NCBI GenBank assembly: GCA_052034525.1
Contig: JBPOIK010000053.1
Span: 1-64,000 of the forward strand
Length of the DNA: 64,000 bases
DNA from: JAFGJQ01 sp052034525
GTDB taxonomy: Bacteria; Planctomycetota; Phycisphaerae; UBA1845
Direction: 5' to 3'
Shown: piece after piece, positions 15,991 through 25,252 of the stretch
Layout of the letters: every line of letters starts with the position of its first letter
How positions within the stretch are numbered: the stretch's first letter is position 1
Notes under the pieces: model-generated
What the model was told of the DNA's origin: nothing
What the model saw: only the letters and a program-made list of their open reading frames with translations
Databases searched by the model: none
Made by a program: the position numbers and the translations under genes

Positions 15991-16610
15991 GCCGAATCCG
16001 GATCGCTCCCATCGTCGAAGGGCATGGAGAGGTTCAGGCGATCCGAATCCTGCTTGATCGAGTCTGGCGCGAGATCGCCGGTGGGCAATATGCCGAGGTC
16101 CTCCAGCCGATTCGGCGGCCGCGATCGCAACTGCTCAAGGAAGACGAGTTGAAGCGAGCCGTTCAACTGGCGTTCGCCAAGCTGCGCCAGACACCCGCAG
16201 CCGAAACGCCGAACGTCGTTCTGGTCATGGCGGACGCAGAGCCGGACGCGGCGTGTATTCTCGCACCGAGGCTTCTGGGCTGGGCGAAAGCCGCGGCGGA
16301 ACACGTCGCGGTGTGCTGCGTGCTTCCCAACCCGGAGTATGAGACCTGGTTTGCCGCGGCCGCCGAGTCGCTGACCGACTACGTCGCCCTGCAGGACGGC
16401 GAGAACGCCCCGACAGAACCGGAGAAGGCCCGGCACGGCAAGTCCTGGGTCCAACGCCGTTTCAAGGGTGTGCGATACTCCGAGACTGTCGATCAGCCCC
16501 GGCTGACCGCGCGAATGGACCTGCAGATGTGTCGTCAACGGTCCCCTTCTTTCGACAAACTCTGCCGGGAATTGGAGCGGCACCGGTCCCCTTCGCAGGG
16601 CCTGCCGTGA
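15987..16610 (+). CDS. DUF4276 family protein, TOPRIM-like partner of the ATPase
   Basis: A 207-residue protein of the DUF4276 type. It begins with VEGHGEV (E11 and E15, the ExxxE pattern of TOPRIM folds), followed by MADAEPD (D83, E85, D87, an acidic cluster where TOPRIM enzymes have DxD), and PNPEYETWF (E119), a family hallmark. I infer a metal-dependent nuclease-like fold, as in the OLD family, split from its ATPase. It shares an ATGA overlap with the ATPase gene. The target and trigger are unknown. Confidence 0.65.
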   Translation: MSRIRIAPIVEGHGEVQAIRILLDRVWREIAGGQYAEVLQPIRRPRSQLLKEDELKRAVQLAFAKLRQTPAAETPNVVLVMADAEPDAACILAPRLLGWAKAAAEHVAVCCVLPNPEYETWFAAAAESLTDYVALQDGENAPTEPEKARHGKSWVQRRFKGVRYSETVDQPRLTARMDLQMCRQRSPSFDKLCRELERHRSPSQGLP

Positions 16611-16883
16611 GAGACCGTCGCGGCGGGGCGGCCGGTATTCCAGTCGGTCCTCTGATCCGCCGATAACTCAGCGCTGGCCGTGCTCGGGGGTCGGGGAAGC
16701 CGTGCGGCCGTCGGTCTTCTCGGGCGTTGGAGATGCTGTGACGCAAGGCGGCTGCCTGGTCATTCATCACGCGAACCGGTCGGTGAACGCGAACGATCCG
16801 GGCGAGCGGACCGAGCGGAGCGGCCCGTTTGATGCGCGTCACACGGGGCTCCCGCTATCGAAACACTCCGCGGAGGCCGTGCC

Positions 16884-18338
16884 ATGAGCCGGGCCGGTAT
16901 GCTTGCCTCGGCATCCATCGACTCCGTTTCAACACGCGAACGCGGCGACCTTTGGACGCCGCTCCAGCAGGCGTTCGGATTCCTGTTTGCGACGACGCTC
17001 GTCTGGAGTGTGCTGGCTTTTCCGGTCTACAAGGGGATGCTCGGAGGGTACGTGCCGGTAGCCGTCGGCGCGGCGATGGCGGCGTGGCTCATGCGGCCGC
17101 GCGTCTCGAGCCGGGTGGCGCAGTGGCTGAACCGGCCGTCGGAACGCGCGTTCGTCATCCTTGCCGTGTCGATCGCCGTGCTGCTGCGCGTGGCGGTCGT
17201 TGTGTTTGCAGCGGATGAACCCGTCAGCGATCACGCCCTGTACGACGGCTTCGCCCGCCGCATGTTGCGGGGCGACGGCTACGGCCCCACCGCCTACTAC
17301 CCGCCCGGCATTTCCTTCTGGCTTCTGGCGGTGTACGCCATGTTCGGGCGCTCGCTGACGGCGGCGCTGCTGGCGAATGCGGCCGTGGGCGGGCTGTTGA
17401 CGGGCCTGACGTGGGCGGCAGGTCGGCACGTCGTGCCGCGGCCGGCCGCTCGCCTGGCCGCGTTGGGGGTGGCCGGGTTCCCGAGCCTGGTGTTGTATTC
17501 GGCCACAGTGGGCTATGACGCGCACCTGGGTTGTGCGTTGCTGCTGGCGGTCTGGCTGTTTGTCCGGCGATCGCCGGACGAGCAGCGTTGGTGGTATGTG
17601 GCCGCGATCGGGGTTGTGCTGGGCGTGGCGTCTTTTCTGAAGCCCATCGGGCTGTTGCTTTCGATCGTGCTGGGGGTTGCGTACCGGCGACGGGGGGCGT
17701 CGTGGCCGCGAGCCGGTCGCAACACGATGCTTCTGACGGTCGGAATGCTGGCGCTGCTCTCTCCATGGATCGTGCGCAACTGGATCATCTTTCGCGCATT
17801 TGTGCCCGTGACTACCAGCGGCGGCGCGGCCTTGTGGGTGACGAATCATCCGGGGGCCAATGCACTGACCACCGCATTTCCGGAGCTGCCGCCGGGGACC
17901 ACCGAGTTGGAGCGGGATCGCATCCTGGGCGCGGCGGCCCGGGGGTATCTGTACGAGCATCCGGAGCACCTGCTCCGCCTCGCGCCCGCCAAGGCGGCCT
18001 ACCAGTGGGGCACGTCGTCCACGGTGATGGCGTTCGTTTCGGCGGATCGTTGGGATCCGCGTGCGGAGGCGGCGGCGAAGGCCGTCATCAACACGACCTG
18101 GGCCGGGTTCTGCGTTCTTCTCGTCGCGGCCCTGGTACGTGATGGGGTCTGCCGCCGGACGGTTCTGTTCTGGCCGGTCATTGCGCTGGTCGCGTACATC
18201 TGGATGATTCATCTGTTTTACGAGGCCCAGAGCCGCTACCACCTGCCGTTTGTGCCGCTGCTGTGCATCGTGGCGGCGACGAGCCTGGTGCAGGGGGCGC
18301 GCCGGGGCCCGGCGGGCGACCGTGAGGCGCGGGCATGA
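16884..18338 (+). CDS. ArnT/PMT-like GT-C glycosyltransferase
   Basis: A 484-residue protein with about 11 membrane spans. The first external loop carries DEPVSDHALYDGFARRML (acidic residues near 112-118) and a YYPPG motif about 25 residues later; this spacing is typical of glycosyltransferases that use lipid-linked sugars. A GGAGG ribosome-binding site lies 8 nt before the ATG. It overlaps the VanZ gene by 4 bp and heads a three-gene envelope glycan operon. The sugar and acceptor are unknown. Confidence 0.75.
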   Translation: MSRAGMLASASIDSVSTRERGDLWTPLQQAFGFLFATTLVWSVLAFPVYKGMLGGYVPVAVGAAMAAWLMRPRVSSRVAQWLNRPSERAFVILAVSIAVLLRVAVVVFAADEPVSDHALYDGFARRMLRGDGYGPTAYYPPGISFWLLAVYAMFGRSLTAALLANAAVGGLLTGLTWAAGRHVVPRPAARLAALGVAGFPSLVLYSATVGYDAHLGCALLLAVWLFVRRSPDEQRWWYVAAIGVVLGVASFLKPIGLLLSIVLGVAYRRRGASWPRAGRNTMLLTVGMLALLSPWIVRNWIIFRAFVPVTTSGGAALWVTNHPGANALTTAFPELPPGTTELERDRILGAAARGYLYEHPEHLLRLAPAKAAYQWGTSSTVMAFVSADRWDPRAEAAAKAVINTTWAGFCVLLVAALVRDGVCRRTVLFWPVIALVAYIWMIHLFYEAQSRYHLPFVPLLCIVAATSLVQGARRGPAGDREARA

Positions 18339-19888
18339 TCGATGCGCACGGCGACAACCGGTTTCTTCTGTTGCTGCGTCGCTATTTTGTCGAGCTGTTG
18401 ACGCTGGTCTACCTGATCACGCTCGTGTACGTCAGCATTCTGCCTTTTGACTTCTCCGCCTCGGCTGCGCCCGCCAGAATCGAGCGCCATGTTTTCGGAA
18501 TACCCTTGTCCGCGCCCGTTCTGCCCGACGTCGTGAGCAACATCGGCCTGTATGTTCCGTTCGGCATGCTGCTTTGCGCGGTGTTCATCCGGCGGGGCGC
18601 CGGTCCGCTGAGCGCGGCCGTTCTGTCCACGCTTCTGCTGGCCGCGCTGAGTCTTTCCGTGGAATGGGCCCAGCAGTACTCCGTGTCGCGCGTCAGCAGC
18701 GCCGCGGATTTTGTCTCCAACGCGATCGGCGCCATGATCGGCAGCCTGCTGGCCCCGTCCCTGTTCTGGCTTGCCCGTCGCGCGGTCCGGATGAATCAGA
18801 AGGATGTGCGGCAGCGCGGATCCGCCGTGCTCGCCCGGCTGCTGGCTCTGGGGCTGGTCGCGATCGCGTGGATTCCGTTTGATCTGACCTTCAGCGCCGA
18901 TCGCGTGGCGGACTCGCTGCACCGTTCGTCGCTGTTGCCTTTCGCGCGGATCCGGGCCCTTCAAGACGCGGCCGACCGGGGCTTGGCCTCGGGCGATTCC
19001 AGCGTGGTGTACGGGATTGCGCGCGATGCCTGGTCATTGCGCCTGGACGCGCTGGCGGACGCCGGCGGCTATGCCCTGTTGGCCGTTCTGACCGCGTGGT
19101 ATCTGCGCCGGCACTGCGGGGTGGCCGGCGTTCGCACGGCGCAATGGACGGTGATCGCCTGCCTGTGGTTGAGCGTCTTCGCGGCGGCGGGCCAGGTTTT
19201 CGTCTCTTCCCGCGGCTTCGACAGCACGTATCTGGTGGCCGCCCTGACGGGCACGGTGTTCGGACTGCTGGCGTTCGCCCCGGTCGTGCAGGCCTGGGGC
19301 CGCGCGCCGGAGGCGCCGCGCTCGCGGAGGGCGCTGCTGGGCTGCACGGTCGCCGGGATTGCGGCGTATATCCTACTTCGTCAGACGGCGCCGTTCATGC
19401 CGTCGTTCGGACGCGAATCGATCCACGCGCAGGCGCGCATCGCCGAATGGCTCCCGATGAGCGCCTATTTCCAGGCCCGTCTGCCCGCGGTCATGATCGA
19501 TCTGCTCAGCAAGCTGATTCGTTTCGGCGTGCTGGGAATCGCCATCACGCTCTACCGGGCGGCGTCCGCGAACCCTCGCCGCACCCGGCCGTTGATCTGC
19601 GGCCTTCTGGTGGCCCTGGCGGTCGCGGTGACAGAGTGTCTCCAACTGTGGCTGCCGTCGCGTGTGCCCGGCGTGACGGACGTGCTGCTGGCCGGCGCGG
19701 GCACCGCCGCCGGTGTTCAGGCCTGCCGCCTGGCTCTGGCCGTCCGGGCGCAGACCCTCGCCCGTCGAGGTCGGCCGGTCGAACTGGTCTCCGTTCTTTA
19801 CAACGTGGAGCTGGGCCCCGCCGAGGAGGGGCCGACGGAGCCCGCGCCGACCGCCGGCCGCCGCCGTACGCGCCGCCGGTTCCGATAA
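18335..19888 (+). CDS. VanZ-family membrane protein with two VanZ-like units
   Basis: A 517-residue polytopic protein. The N-terminal unit has the VanZ marks LPFDF, DVVSNIGLYVPFG and SVEWAQQ...SRVSSAADFVSNAIGA. A second, more diverged unit near the C-terminus repeats them as SKLIRFGVLGIAIT and TECLQLWLPSRVPGVTDVLLAGAG. About 12 membrane spans are present. VanZ proteins affect glycopeptide binding and wall assembly. The ATGA overlap with the upstream glycosyltransferase supports a role in surface polysaccharide handling. Confidence 0.8.
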   Translation: MIDAHGDNRFLLLLRRYFVELLTLVYLITLVYVSILPFDFSASAAPARIERHVFGIPLSAPVLPDVVSNIGLYVPFGMLLCAVFIRRGAGPLSAAVLSTLLLAALSLSVEWAQQYSVSRVSSAADFVSNAIGAMIGSLLAPSLFWLARRAVRMNQKDVRQRGSAVLARLLALGLVAIAWIPFDLTFSADRVADSLHRSSLLPFARIRALQDAADRGLASGDSSVVYGIARDAWSLRLDALADAGGYALLAVLTAWYLRRHCGVAGVRTAQWTVIACLWLSVFAAAGQVFVSSRGFDSTYLVAALTGTVFGLLAFAPVVQAWGRAPEAPRSRRALLGCTVAGIAAYILLRQTAPFMPSFGRESIHAQARIAEWLPMSAYFQARLPAVMIDLLSKLIRFGVLGIAITLYRAASANPRRTRPLICGLLVALAVAVTECLQLWLPSRVPGVTDVLLAGAGTAAGVQACRLALAVRAQTLARRGRPVELVSVLYNVELGPAEEGPTEPAPTAGRRRTRRRFR

Positions 19889-19908
19889 CATCTCCGCCGT
19901 TTTTCATG

Positions 19909-19936
19909 CGTCCGGGTCTGTTTCTCAACCCGGACG
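19909..19936. other. Hairpin between the VanZ and GT2 genes
   Basis: A 9-bp stem (CGTCCGGGT with ACCCGGACG) with a 10-nt loop sits in the 97-bp spacer. There is no T-run after it, so it may damp read-through or protect the upstream mRNA rather than stop transcription. Confidence 0.45.
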
Positions 19937-19985
19937 TTCCGGGAGTCGAAACATTATCGGTAACACAGCTTTTCCGAGAACCGTC

Positions 19986-21305
19986 ATGAAGCTTTCCATC
20001 ATCATCCCGGCGTACAACGAGGAGCAGGCGATCGCCGCCATCATCGAGCGGTCGCTGGCGGCCCGCGAAACCATCATTGCCCGCTCGCCCGTGCATGACG
20101 TCGAGATCATCGTCGTCAGCGACGGCAGCGTTGATCGCACCGCGGAAATCGCCCGGCGCTACGAGTCGGTCCGTCTCATTGCCTACGAGAAAAACCGCGG
20201 CTACGGCGCCGCCATCAAGCTGGGTTTTGCCGAAAGCACCGGCGAGCTGGTCTCGTTTCTCGACGCGGACGGCACGTGTGACCCGGTCTTTTTCGCCGAC
20301 CTCTGCTCGGCCCTGGTCGAACAGGACGCGGTCATCGCCCTCGGTTCGCGGCTGGGGCCGCAAAGCCGGATGCCGCGCACGCGGCGCATCGGAAACCGCA
20401 TCTACGCGGCCATTCTCAGTGTGCTGAGCAACCGCGTCGTTCACGATACGGCCAGCGGCATGCGGGTCATCCGTCGCGACGCCCTGGACCGGCTCTATCC
20501 GTTGCCGGACGGCCTGCACTTCACGCCCGCGATGAGCGCTCGCGCCCTGATGGACGACCGGCTCAAGATCGTCGAGATTCCCATGGCGTATGAGGAGCGG
20601 GTCGGCGAGTCGAAGCTGCACGTTCTCAAGGACGGCGTGCGTTTTCTGCGCACGATTCTGGAGATGACGCTTGTCTGGCGGCCCGGCCGCGTGCTGGCCG
20701 GCGGGGCGACCGTCTGCCTGCTGTTGCTGCTGCTGTTGGCGATGCATCCCATCGAGATGTGGATCGTCCAGGGCCGGCTGGAGGAGGACATGATCTACCG
20801 GCTCCTGTTCTGCTCGCTGCTGGGAATGGTGGGCGTTTCACTCACGGCCGCCTGGCAGATTTCCGAGCAGCTTCATGCCGTTGCGCAGAACCCGGGCCGG
20901 ACCCGGACGCTGGCCGGCACGCTTGCGCGGCGGGCCTTCTCCATAACCGGGCTCGGCGTGGCGGCGGCGGCAGCTCTTCCTTTGCTGATCTGGCTGGTGG
21001 GTCCGGGGCTGTGGACGTGGGCTACGCGGGGGCAGGTGTTCATTCATTGGTCGCGCGTGGTGCTGGCGGGCCTGATTGTGTTCGTGCTGTGTCAGATAGG
21101 CATCACCGGGCTGGTTCTGAACCTGATGGACCTGCACGCGCACCGCCTGGCCGCGATTCGACGCGTTCGGACGCCCGTTCCTTCCGCCGATGAAACCGCT
21201 GTTCCCGCCGGTTCCCCGCCGGCGAGTCCGGCCTCCGCCGCCGCAGCTCCGGAGCCTCGTTCGTCCGTCGCGCGCATTCCCGATCGGGATCTCATCCTGA
21301 CTTGA
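19986..21305 (+). CDS. Family 2 glycosyltransferase with C-terminal membrane region
   Basis: A 439-residue protein. Residues 1-225 are a GT-A domain like dolichyl-phosphate mannose synthase: SIIIPAYNEE at the N-terminus, VVSDGSVDRT, and the metal-binding motif FLDADGTCDP near 95. Four hydrophobic segments follow (about 240-390), then a Pro/Ala-rich tail. Such enzymes make polyprenyl-phosphate sugars, which would feed the GT-C protein encoded at 16884. I start at ATG 19986 because the upstream in-frame stretch is within the VanZ gene. Confidence 0.85.
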   Translation: MKLSIIIPAYNEEQAIAAIIERSLAARETIIARSPVHDVEIIVVSDGSVDRTAEIARRYESVRLIAYEKNRGYGAAIKLGFAESTGELVSFLDADGTCDPVFFADLCSALVEQDAVIALGSRLGPQSRMPRTRRIGNRIYAAILSVLSNRVVHDTASGMRVIRRDALDRLYPLPDGLHFTPAMSARALMDDRLKIVEIPMAYEERVGESKLHVLKDGVRFLRTILEMTLVWRPGRVLAGGATVCLLLLLLLAMHPIEMWIVQGRLEEDMIYRLLFCSLLGMVGVSLTAAWQISEQLHAVAQNPGRTRTLAGTLARRAFSITGLGVAAAAALPLLIWLVGPGLWTWATRGQVFIHWSRVVLAGLIVFVLCQIGITGLVLNLMDLHAHRLAAIRRVRTPVPSADETAVPAGSPPASPASAAAAPEPRSSVARIPDRDLILT

Positions 21306-21392
21306 TCGTCGCTTGCCGGCAAGACTCGTTCTCCGGTGGACCGGGGGGGCCGGATGCACCGCGACCGGTGGCGGGGAACGCGGCGCGCGGTC

Positions 21393-22022
21393 TCACTCCG
21401 CGACGGGCGGGTCAGCATCCATCATGGATTCGACCGGCGGTTCGGCATTTTTCAACACGTGTTCGAAGCGTTCGAGCAGGGCGTTCAGGTGGCCGAAGAG
21501 GGCGTCGCGTTCGCCTTCGGCGTAGGCCCAGCGGGTGCGTGCCTGGACCTCGCGATTCTCGGCGTCTTTGAGTTGCGCGCGGGTCGCGTCCAGTTCCGCG
21601 CGGAGGCGTTGGGCTTCGGCGTCCAGCGCGGAGGCCGACTGCGTGCTGGCCGATGCGTTGCGATGCAGGGCGTCCAGCTCCGCCTGCTTGCGCTCCGCCA
21701 GGTGCGTCTGCCGATCCAACTGCCCCCGCAGGCTCGATAGCTCCGCGGATCGCGACGACCCTTCCTGGCGCAGAGCGACCATCTGTTCACCCTGGCGGTA
21801 GAGGGCGTACGCCGCGCCCGCCATGGTGACGATGCAGAGCATCCAGGCCAGGCCGGCCATCCGCCGGGCGCGTCGGACTTCCGCTCGCATCTCTGCGTGT
21901 ACGGCGCGGCAGATCTGTTCCGGCGGCGGATCGGCCAGAGCGCGCGACGTGCGACTCCACTCGCTCACCAGGCGAGAGAAGGAACCCACATCCCGCGGAC
22001 GATCATGGGCGGACGGTCGCAT
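21393..22022 (-). CDS. Single-span membrane protein with a coiled coil
   Basis: A 209-residue protein with a cytoplasmic N-terminus, one membrane span about residues 57-76 (MAGLAWMLCIVTMAGAAYALY), and a long coiled coil (about 80-180) rich in Ala, Leu, Glu and Arg with heptad spacing. The C-terminus is acidic. ATG 22022 is preferred over an upstream Pro/Arg-rich extension. No family is recognised. It diverges from the peptidase T gene and converges with the GT2 gene. Confidence 0.55.
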   Translation of the reverse strand: MRPSAHDRPRDVGSFSRLVSEWSRTSRALADPPPEQICRAVHAEMRAEVRRARRMAGLAWMLCIVTMAGAAYALYRQGEQMVALRQEGSSRSAELSSLRGQLDRQTHLAERKQAELDALHRNASASTQSASALDAEAQRLRAELDATRAQLKDAENREVQARTRWAYAEGERDALFGHLNALLERFEHVLKNAEPPVESMMDADPPVAE

Positions 22023-22318
22023 TGTCTGGGCCCTGCGCTCCACCGTGTTATCGGCCCACACAAGGGGTCGGTTTAGCCCGGATTGCCCCGGGGGGGGCCG
22101 ACTCCGCTGCCCGGGGAAGCCGGCGGAACGGCGGCCCGGCCCGGACAAGCGCCGGCCGGGAGGGCCGCAAGCCGCCCGGTTGCATCGCCGCCCGGCTCCC
22201 CGTAGAGTCTACCGTCGCCTCCAGCGAGGGCGGCGGTCCGGACCGGCTGTCCGGGGCAGCGGTCGCGGCTGCACGAACAAACGGTAGACCCCCAATCATT
22301 AGAAAACGGAGACATCCC

Positions 22319-23551
22319 GTGGACTCGCTTCTCGATCGCTTCTGCCGATACGTCAAGGTCGAAACCACCGCCGTCGAGGAGACGGAGAACTATCCAAGCT
22401 GCCCCGGCGTGCTGGAACTGGGCCGGATGCTTGCCGACGAGATGCGGGCGCTGAAGCTCGAGGGCATCAGCCAGGACGAGGCCGGCATCGTGATGGGCAC
22501 CATTCCCGGCAACGTGGCGGGCGCCCCGACCATCGCCTGGCTGGCTCATCAGGACACCTCGCCCGAGGCCAGCGGCAAGGACGTCAAGCCCAACATCATC
22601 CGCAACTACGACGGACGGGACATCACGCTGCCCGGCGACTCGTCCAAGGTCATCCGGGTGGCCGACACGCCGGAACTGGCCGAACTCAAGGGAAAAACGC
22701 TCATCACATCGGACGGCACCACGCTGCTGGGGGCGGATGACAAGGCCGGCATCGCCGTGATCATGACGGCCGCCGCTCACCTGATGGCTCATCCGGAGAT
22801 TCAGCACGGGCCGATTCGCGTGGTCTTCACCAGTGACGAGGAGGTCGGCCGGGGCGTCGACAAGGTGGACATCAAGAAGATCGACGCCACCTGCGCCTAC
22901 ACGCTGGACGGCAGCGGCAGCGGCGAGCTGGAGAATGAGACCTTTTCCGCCGACCTCGCCACCGTCACCATCACCGGCTACAACATCCATCCCGGGCTGG
23001 CGACGGGGCGCATGATCAACGCGATCCGGCTGGCGGGTGAATTCCTCTCGCGGATGCCCTGGCAGCGGCTGGCGCCGGAGACGACGGCCGGCCGGGACGG
23101 GTTTCTGCATCCCTACGTGATCGAAGGCGGCGTGCCGGAGGTGAAGCTGCGCATCCTGCTGCGGAGCTTTGAGACCGCCGAACTGGCCGGGCAGGCGGAG
23201 ATCCTGCGGCAGATCGCGGCCACCGTGCGGGCCGAGCATCCCAGAGCCTGCATCGATGTGGATGTGAAGCGGCAGTACCGCAACATGAAAGAGCATCTGG
23301 ACAAGGAGCCCCGGGCGGTGGCCCTGGCCGCGGCGGCCATGAAGGCCGTGGGCATCGAGCCGAAGTACGCCTCCATCCGCGGTGGCACCGACGGCTCACG
23401 GCTGAGCGAGATGGGCCTGCCCACGCCGAACCTGGCCACCGGCATGCACAACTTCCACTCCGTGCTGGAGTTTGCCTGCCTGGAGGAGATGGAATCGGCC
23501 GTGAAGATTCTTATTGAACTGGCCCAGTTGTGGGGCAGGGAAAAAGCGTGA
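22319..23551 (+). CDS. pepT: Peptidase T (tripeptide aminopeptidase)
   Basis: A 410-residue M20B metallopeptidase that removes N-terminal residues from tripeptides in the cytoplasm. Zinc-site motifs are visible: AHQDTS (H77, D79), GADDKAG (D140), TSDEEVG (E174/E175), TLDGSG (D198 region) and GMHNFHS near the C-terminus. Start: GTG 22319 has an ACGGAGA ribosome-binding site, whereas the upstream extension is low-complexity. A POT-like transporter follows 150 bp downstream, suggesting peptide import coupled to hydrolysis. Confidence 0.92.
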   Translation: MDSLLDRFCRYVKVETTAVEETENYPSCPGVLELGRMLADEMRALKLEGISQDEAGIVMGTIPGNVAGAPTIAWLAHQDTSPEASGKDVKPNIIRNYDGRDITLPGDSSKVIRVADTPELAELKGKTLITSDGTTLLGADDKAGIAVIMTAAAHLMAHPEIQHGPIRVVFTSDEEVGRGVDKVDIKKIDATCAYTLDGSGSGELENETFSADLATVTITGYNIHPGLATGRMINAIRLAGEFLSRMPWQRLAPETTAGRDGFLHPYVIEGGVPEVKLRILLRSFETAELAGQAEILRQIAATVRAEHPRACIDVDVKRQYRNMKEHLDKEPRAVALAAAAMKAVGIEPKYASIRGGTDGSRLSEMGLPTPNLATGMHNFHSVLEFACLEEMESAVKILIELAQLWGREKA

Positions 23552-23606
23552 CCGGCCTGTTATCCCGGCGCCGATTGGGCTCCGCGGAACCGGCTCGTTT
23601 CTGTGG

Positions 23607-23626
23607 GACCGGCGTTTTCGCCGGTC
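23607..23626. other. Hairpin between pepT and the transporter gene
   Basis: A perfect 8-bp stem (GACCGGCG with CGCCGGTC) closes a TTTT loop. There is no following T-run. It may end or process the pepT transcript in part. Confidence 0.45.
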
Positions 23627-23701
23627 ACCGTGTGGCTTGGCATACCGTAACGTCGCCTCTTCTTCCGGAGACTCCGCCCACCGGGCGGACAACAGACGTG
23701 T

Positions 23702-25216
23702 ATGAGCACTGAACCGACCCCCGAAAAGCCGTCCAGCCCGCTTCAAGAGATCATCCAGCCCTTCATCGACCTGGCTCACGCCCCCCGCGCCCTGTGGGGC
23801 ATCAATCTGGCGTATGTCATCGAGGGCATGGTCTACTTCGGAATGCTGGGCTACCTGGCGATGTACTTCAACCAGTACGTGGGTCTTGGCGACCAGCTTG
23901 CCGGCATCATGGTGGGTGTGCTCACGTCGGGCATCACCCTGGCCATGCTCTTTCTGGGCCCGGTCGCAGACAAATGGGGTGTCCGTTTCGCCATTCTCAC
24001 AGCATTCATACTGATGTTGATCGGTCGCGTATGCCTCTCACTGGGACCCACGATTGGCTTGAACCCGGACGGTGTGTGGTCGCCTATTCACATGCTGGCG
24101 TTGGTGGGCATTTTGTTTGTGGTTACGGGTTACGGCATGTATCAGCCCGGAGCCTATGCGGCCGTCCGCCTGTTCACGACTCCGAAGACGGCCGCCATGG
24201 GTTTTGCCATGTTATACGCCTTGATGAACCTGGGAGGCTGGCTGCCCAGCTTCTTCGGCTTCGTGCGGCAGGCCATCGGTATATCGGGCGCCTATTGGGT
24301 GTACGCCAGCCTGACCCTGGTCGCCCTGCTGTGCACGTACTTCATTCTCTCGAAGAAGACCGTGCAATCTGCCATTGCGGCGGCCAAGTCGGCGCGTGGT
24401 GAAGGCGATCACATCCTGCTTGACGAATCCGGTCACATCGGCATGGACTTGCCGTGTGTCGGTTGCGGCTACAACCTTCGAAGCCTCGACCCCGACGGCT
24501 GCTGCCCGGAATGTGGGGCGGTCGTGCGAAAATCGATGACACCGCGGGAAACGCCGAAGCCGCAGACCCACGAACCGTTCGATTTCGTGCGATGGTTGCG
24601 GAACCATCCACTGGCCGATGCGAAGTTCAGCTTCTTCATCTTCTGTCTGATCCCTGTGCAGACGCTTTTTGCACACAACTGGCTTACCCTGCCGATGTAC
24701 GTGGAACGCGCCTTCCGCGGTTCGCTGATAGGCAAGTACTTCGAGTTTGCCGTGAATCTCAACCCGATTCTGATCTTCATTTTTGTGCCCATCGTGACCG
24801 CCCTGACTCAGCGGGCCAGGGTGTACAAGATGATGATCATTGGCACCGCCGTAATGGCGGCACCCACTCTGCTGCTGGCGATCGGACCGAGTGCATGGAC
24901 CCTGTTCGGTTTTCTGGTGATCATGACCATCGGCGAAGCCATGTGGCAGCCGCGGTTTCTGCAATACGCAGCCGAAATTGCGCCCGAAGGCCGTACCGGT
25001 GCCTACATGGGCGTGGCGCAGCTTCCGTGGTTCCTCACAAAGGTGCTGGTTCCGCTCTATTCCGGCTGGTTTCTGCAGAGATACTGTCCGCCGACGGGGG
25101 AGCAGAACACGCAGGTCATGTGGCTTATCTACGGGTGTATCGCCCTGATGTCCACCCTCCTGCTGATTCTCGCCAAAGGCTGGATCGGCAAGGATTTCAA
25201 GACGAAAGCCGCATGA
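23702..25216 (+). CDS. POT/MFS-type transporter with a zinc ribbon in its central loop
   Basis: A 504-residue transporter with about 12 spans. The first half has the POT-like IEGMVYFGMLGYLAMYF and the MFS loop motif GPVADKWG. Between spans 6 and 7 the cytoplasmic loop contains a zinc ribbon: CVGCGYNLR (C252, C255) and CPECG (C268, C271). The second half resumes with FFIFCLIPVQTLF. POT proteins import di- and tripeptides with protons, and peptidase T is the upstream neighbour. A metal-binding ribbon inside a transporter loop is unusual. The classical ExxER motif is not seen, so the substrate is inferred. Confidence 0.75.
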   Translation: MSTEPTPEKPSSPLQEIIQPFIDLAHAPRALWGINLAYVIEGMVYFGMLGYLAMYFNQYVGLGDQLAGIMVGVLTSGITLAMLFLGPVADKWGVRFAILTAFILMLIGRVCLSLGPTIGLNPDGVWSPIHMLALVGILFVVTGYGMYQPGAYAAVRLFTTPKTAAMGFAMLYALMNLGGWLPSFFGFVRQAIGISGAYWVYASLTLVALLCTYFILSKKTVQSAIAAAKSARGEGDHILLDESGHIGMDLPCVGCGYNLRSLDPDGCCPECGAVVRKSMTPRETPKPQTHEPFDFVRWLRNHPLADAKFSFFIFCLIPVQTLFAHNWLTLPMYVERAFRGSLIGKYFEFAVNLNPILIFIFVPIVTALTQRARVYKMMIIGTAVMAAPTLLLAIGPSAWTLFGFLVIMTIGEAMWQPRFLQYAAEIAPEGRTGAYMGVAQLPWFLTKVLVPLYSGWFLQRYCPPTGEQNTQVMWLIYGCIALMSTLLLILAKGWIGKDFKTKAA

Positions 25217-25227
25217 CGCGCGGGCGG

Positions 25228-25241
25228 GTCGGCCGGCCGAC
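25228..25241. terminator. Palindrome between convergent genes, possible bidirectional 3' end
   Basis: GTCGGCCGGCCGAC is a perfect palindrome, flanked by partly complementary GGGCGG and CGCCCC, in the 36 bp separating the transporter from the ABC permease gene. No T-run follows on either strand. Confidence 0.35.
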
Positions 25242-25252
25242 GCCCCGCGGCG

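Noticed and set aside
16539..16594. CGGTCCCCTTC occurring twice at the DUF4276 3' end
   Set aside because: Both copies lie within the coding frame and are only 11 bp long; chance is likely in this GC-rich DNA.
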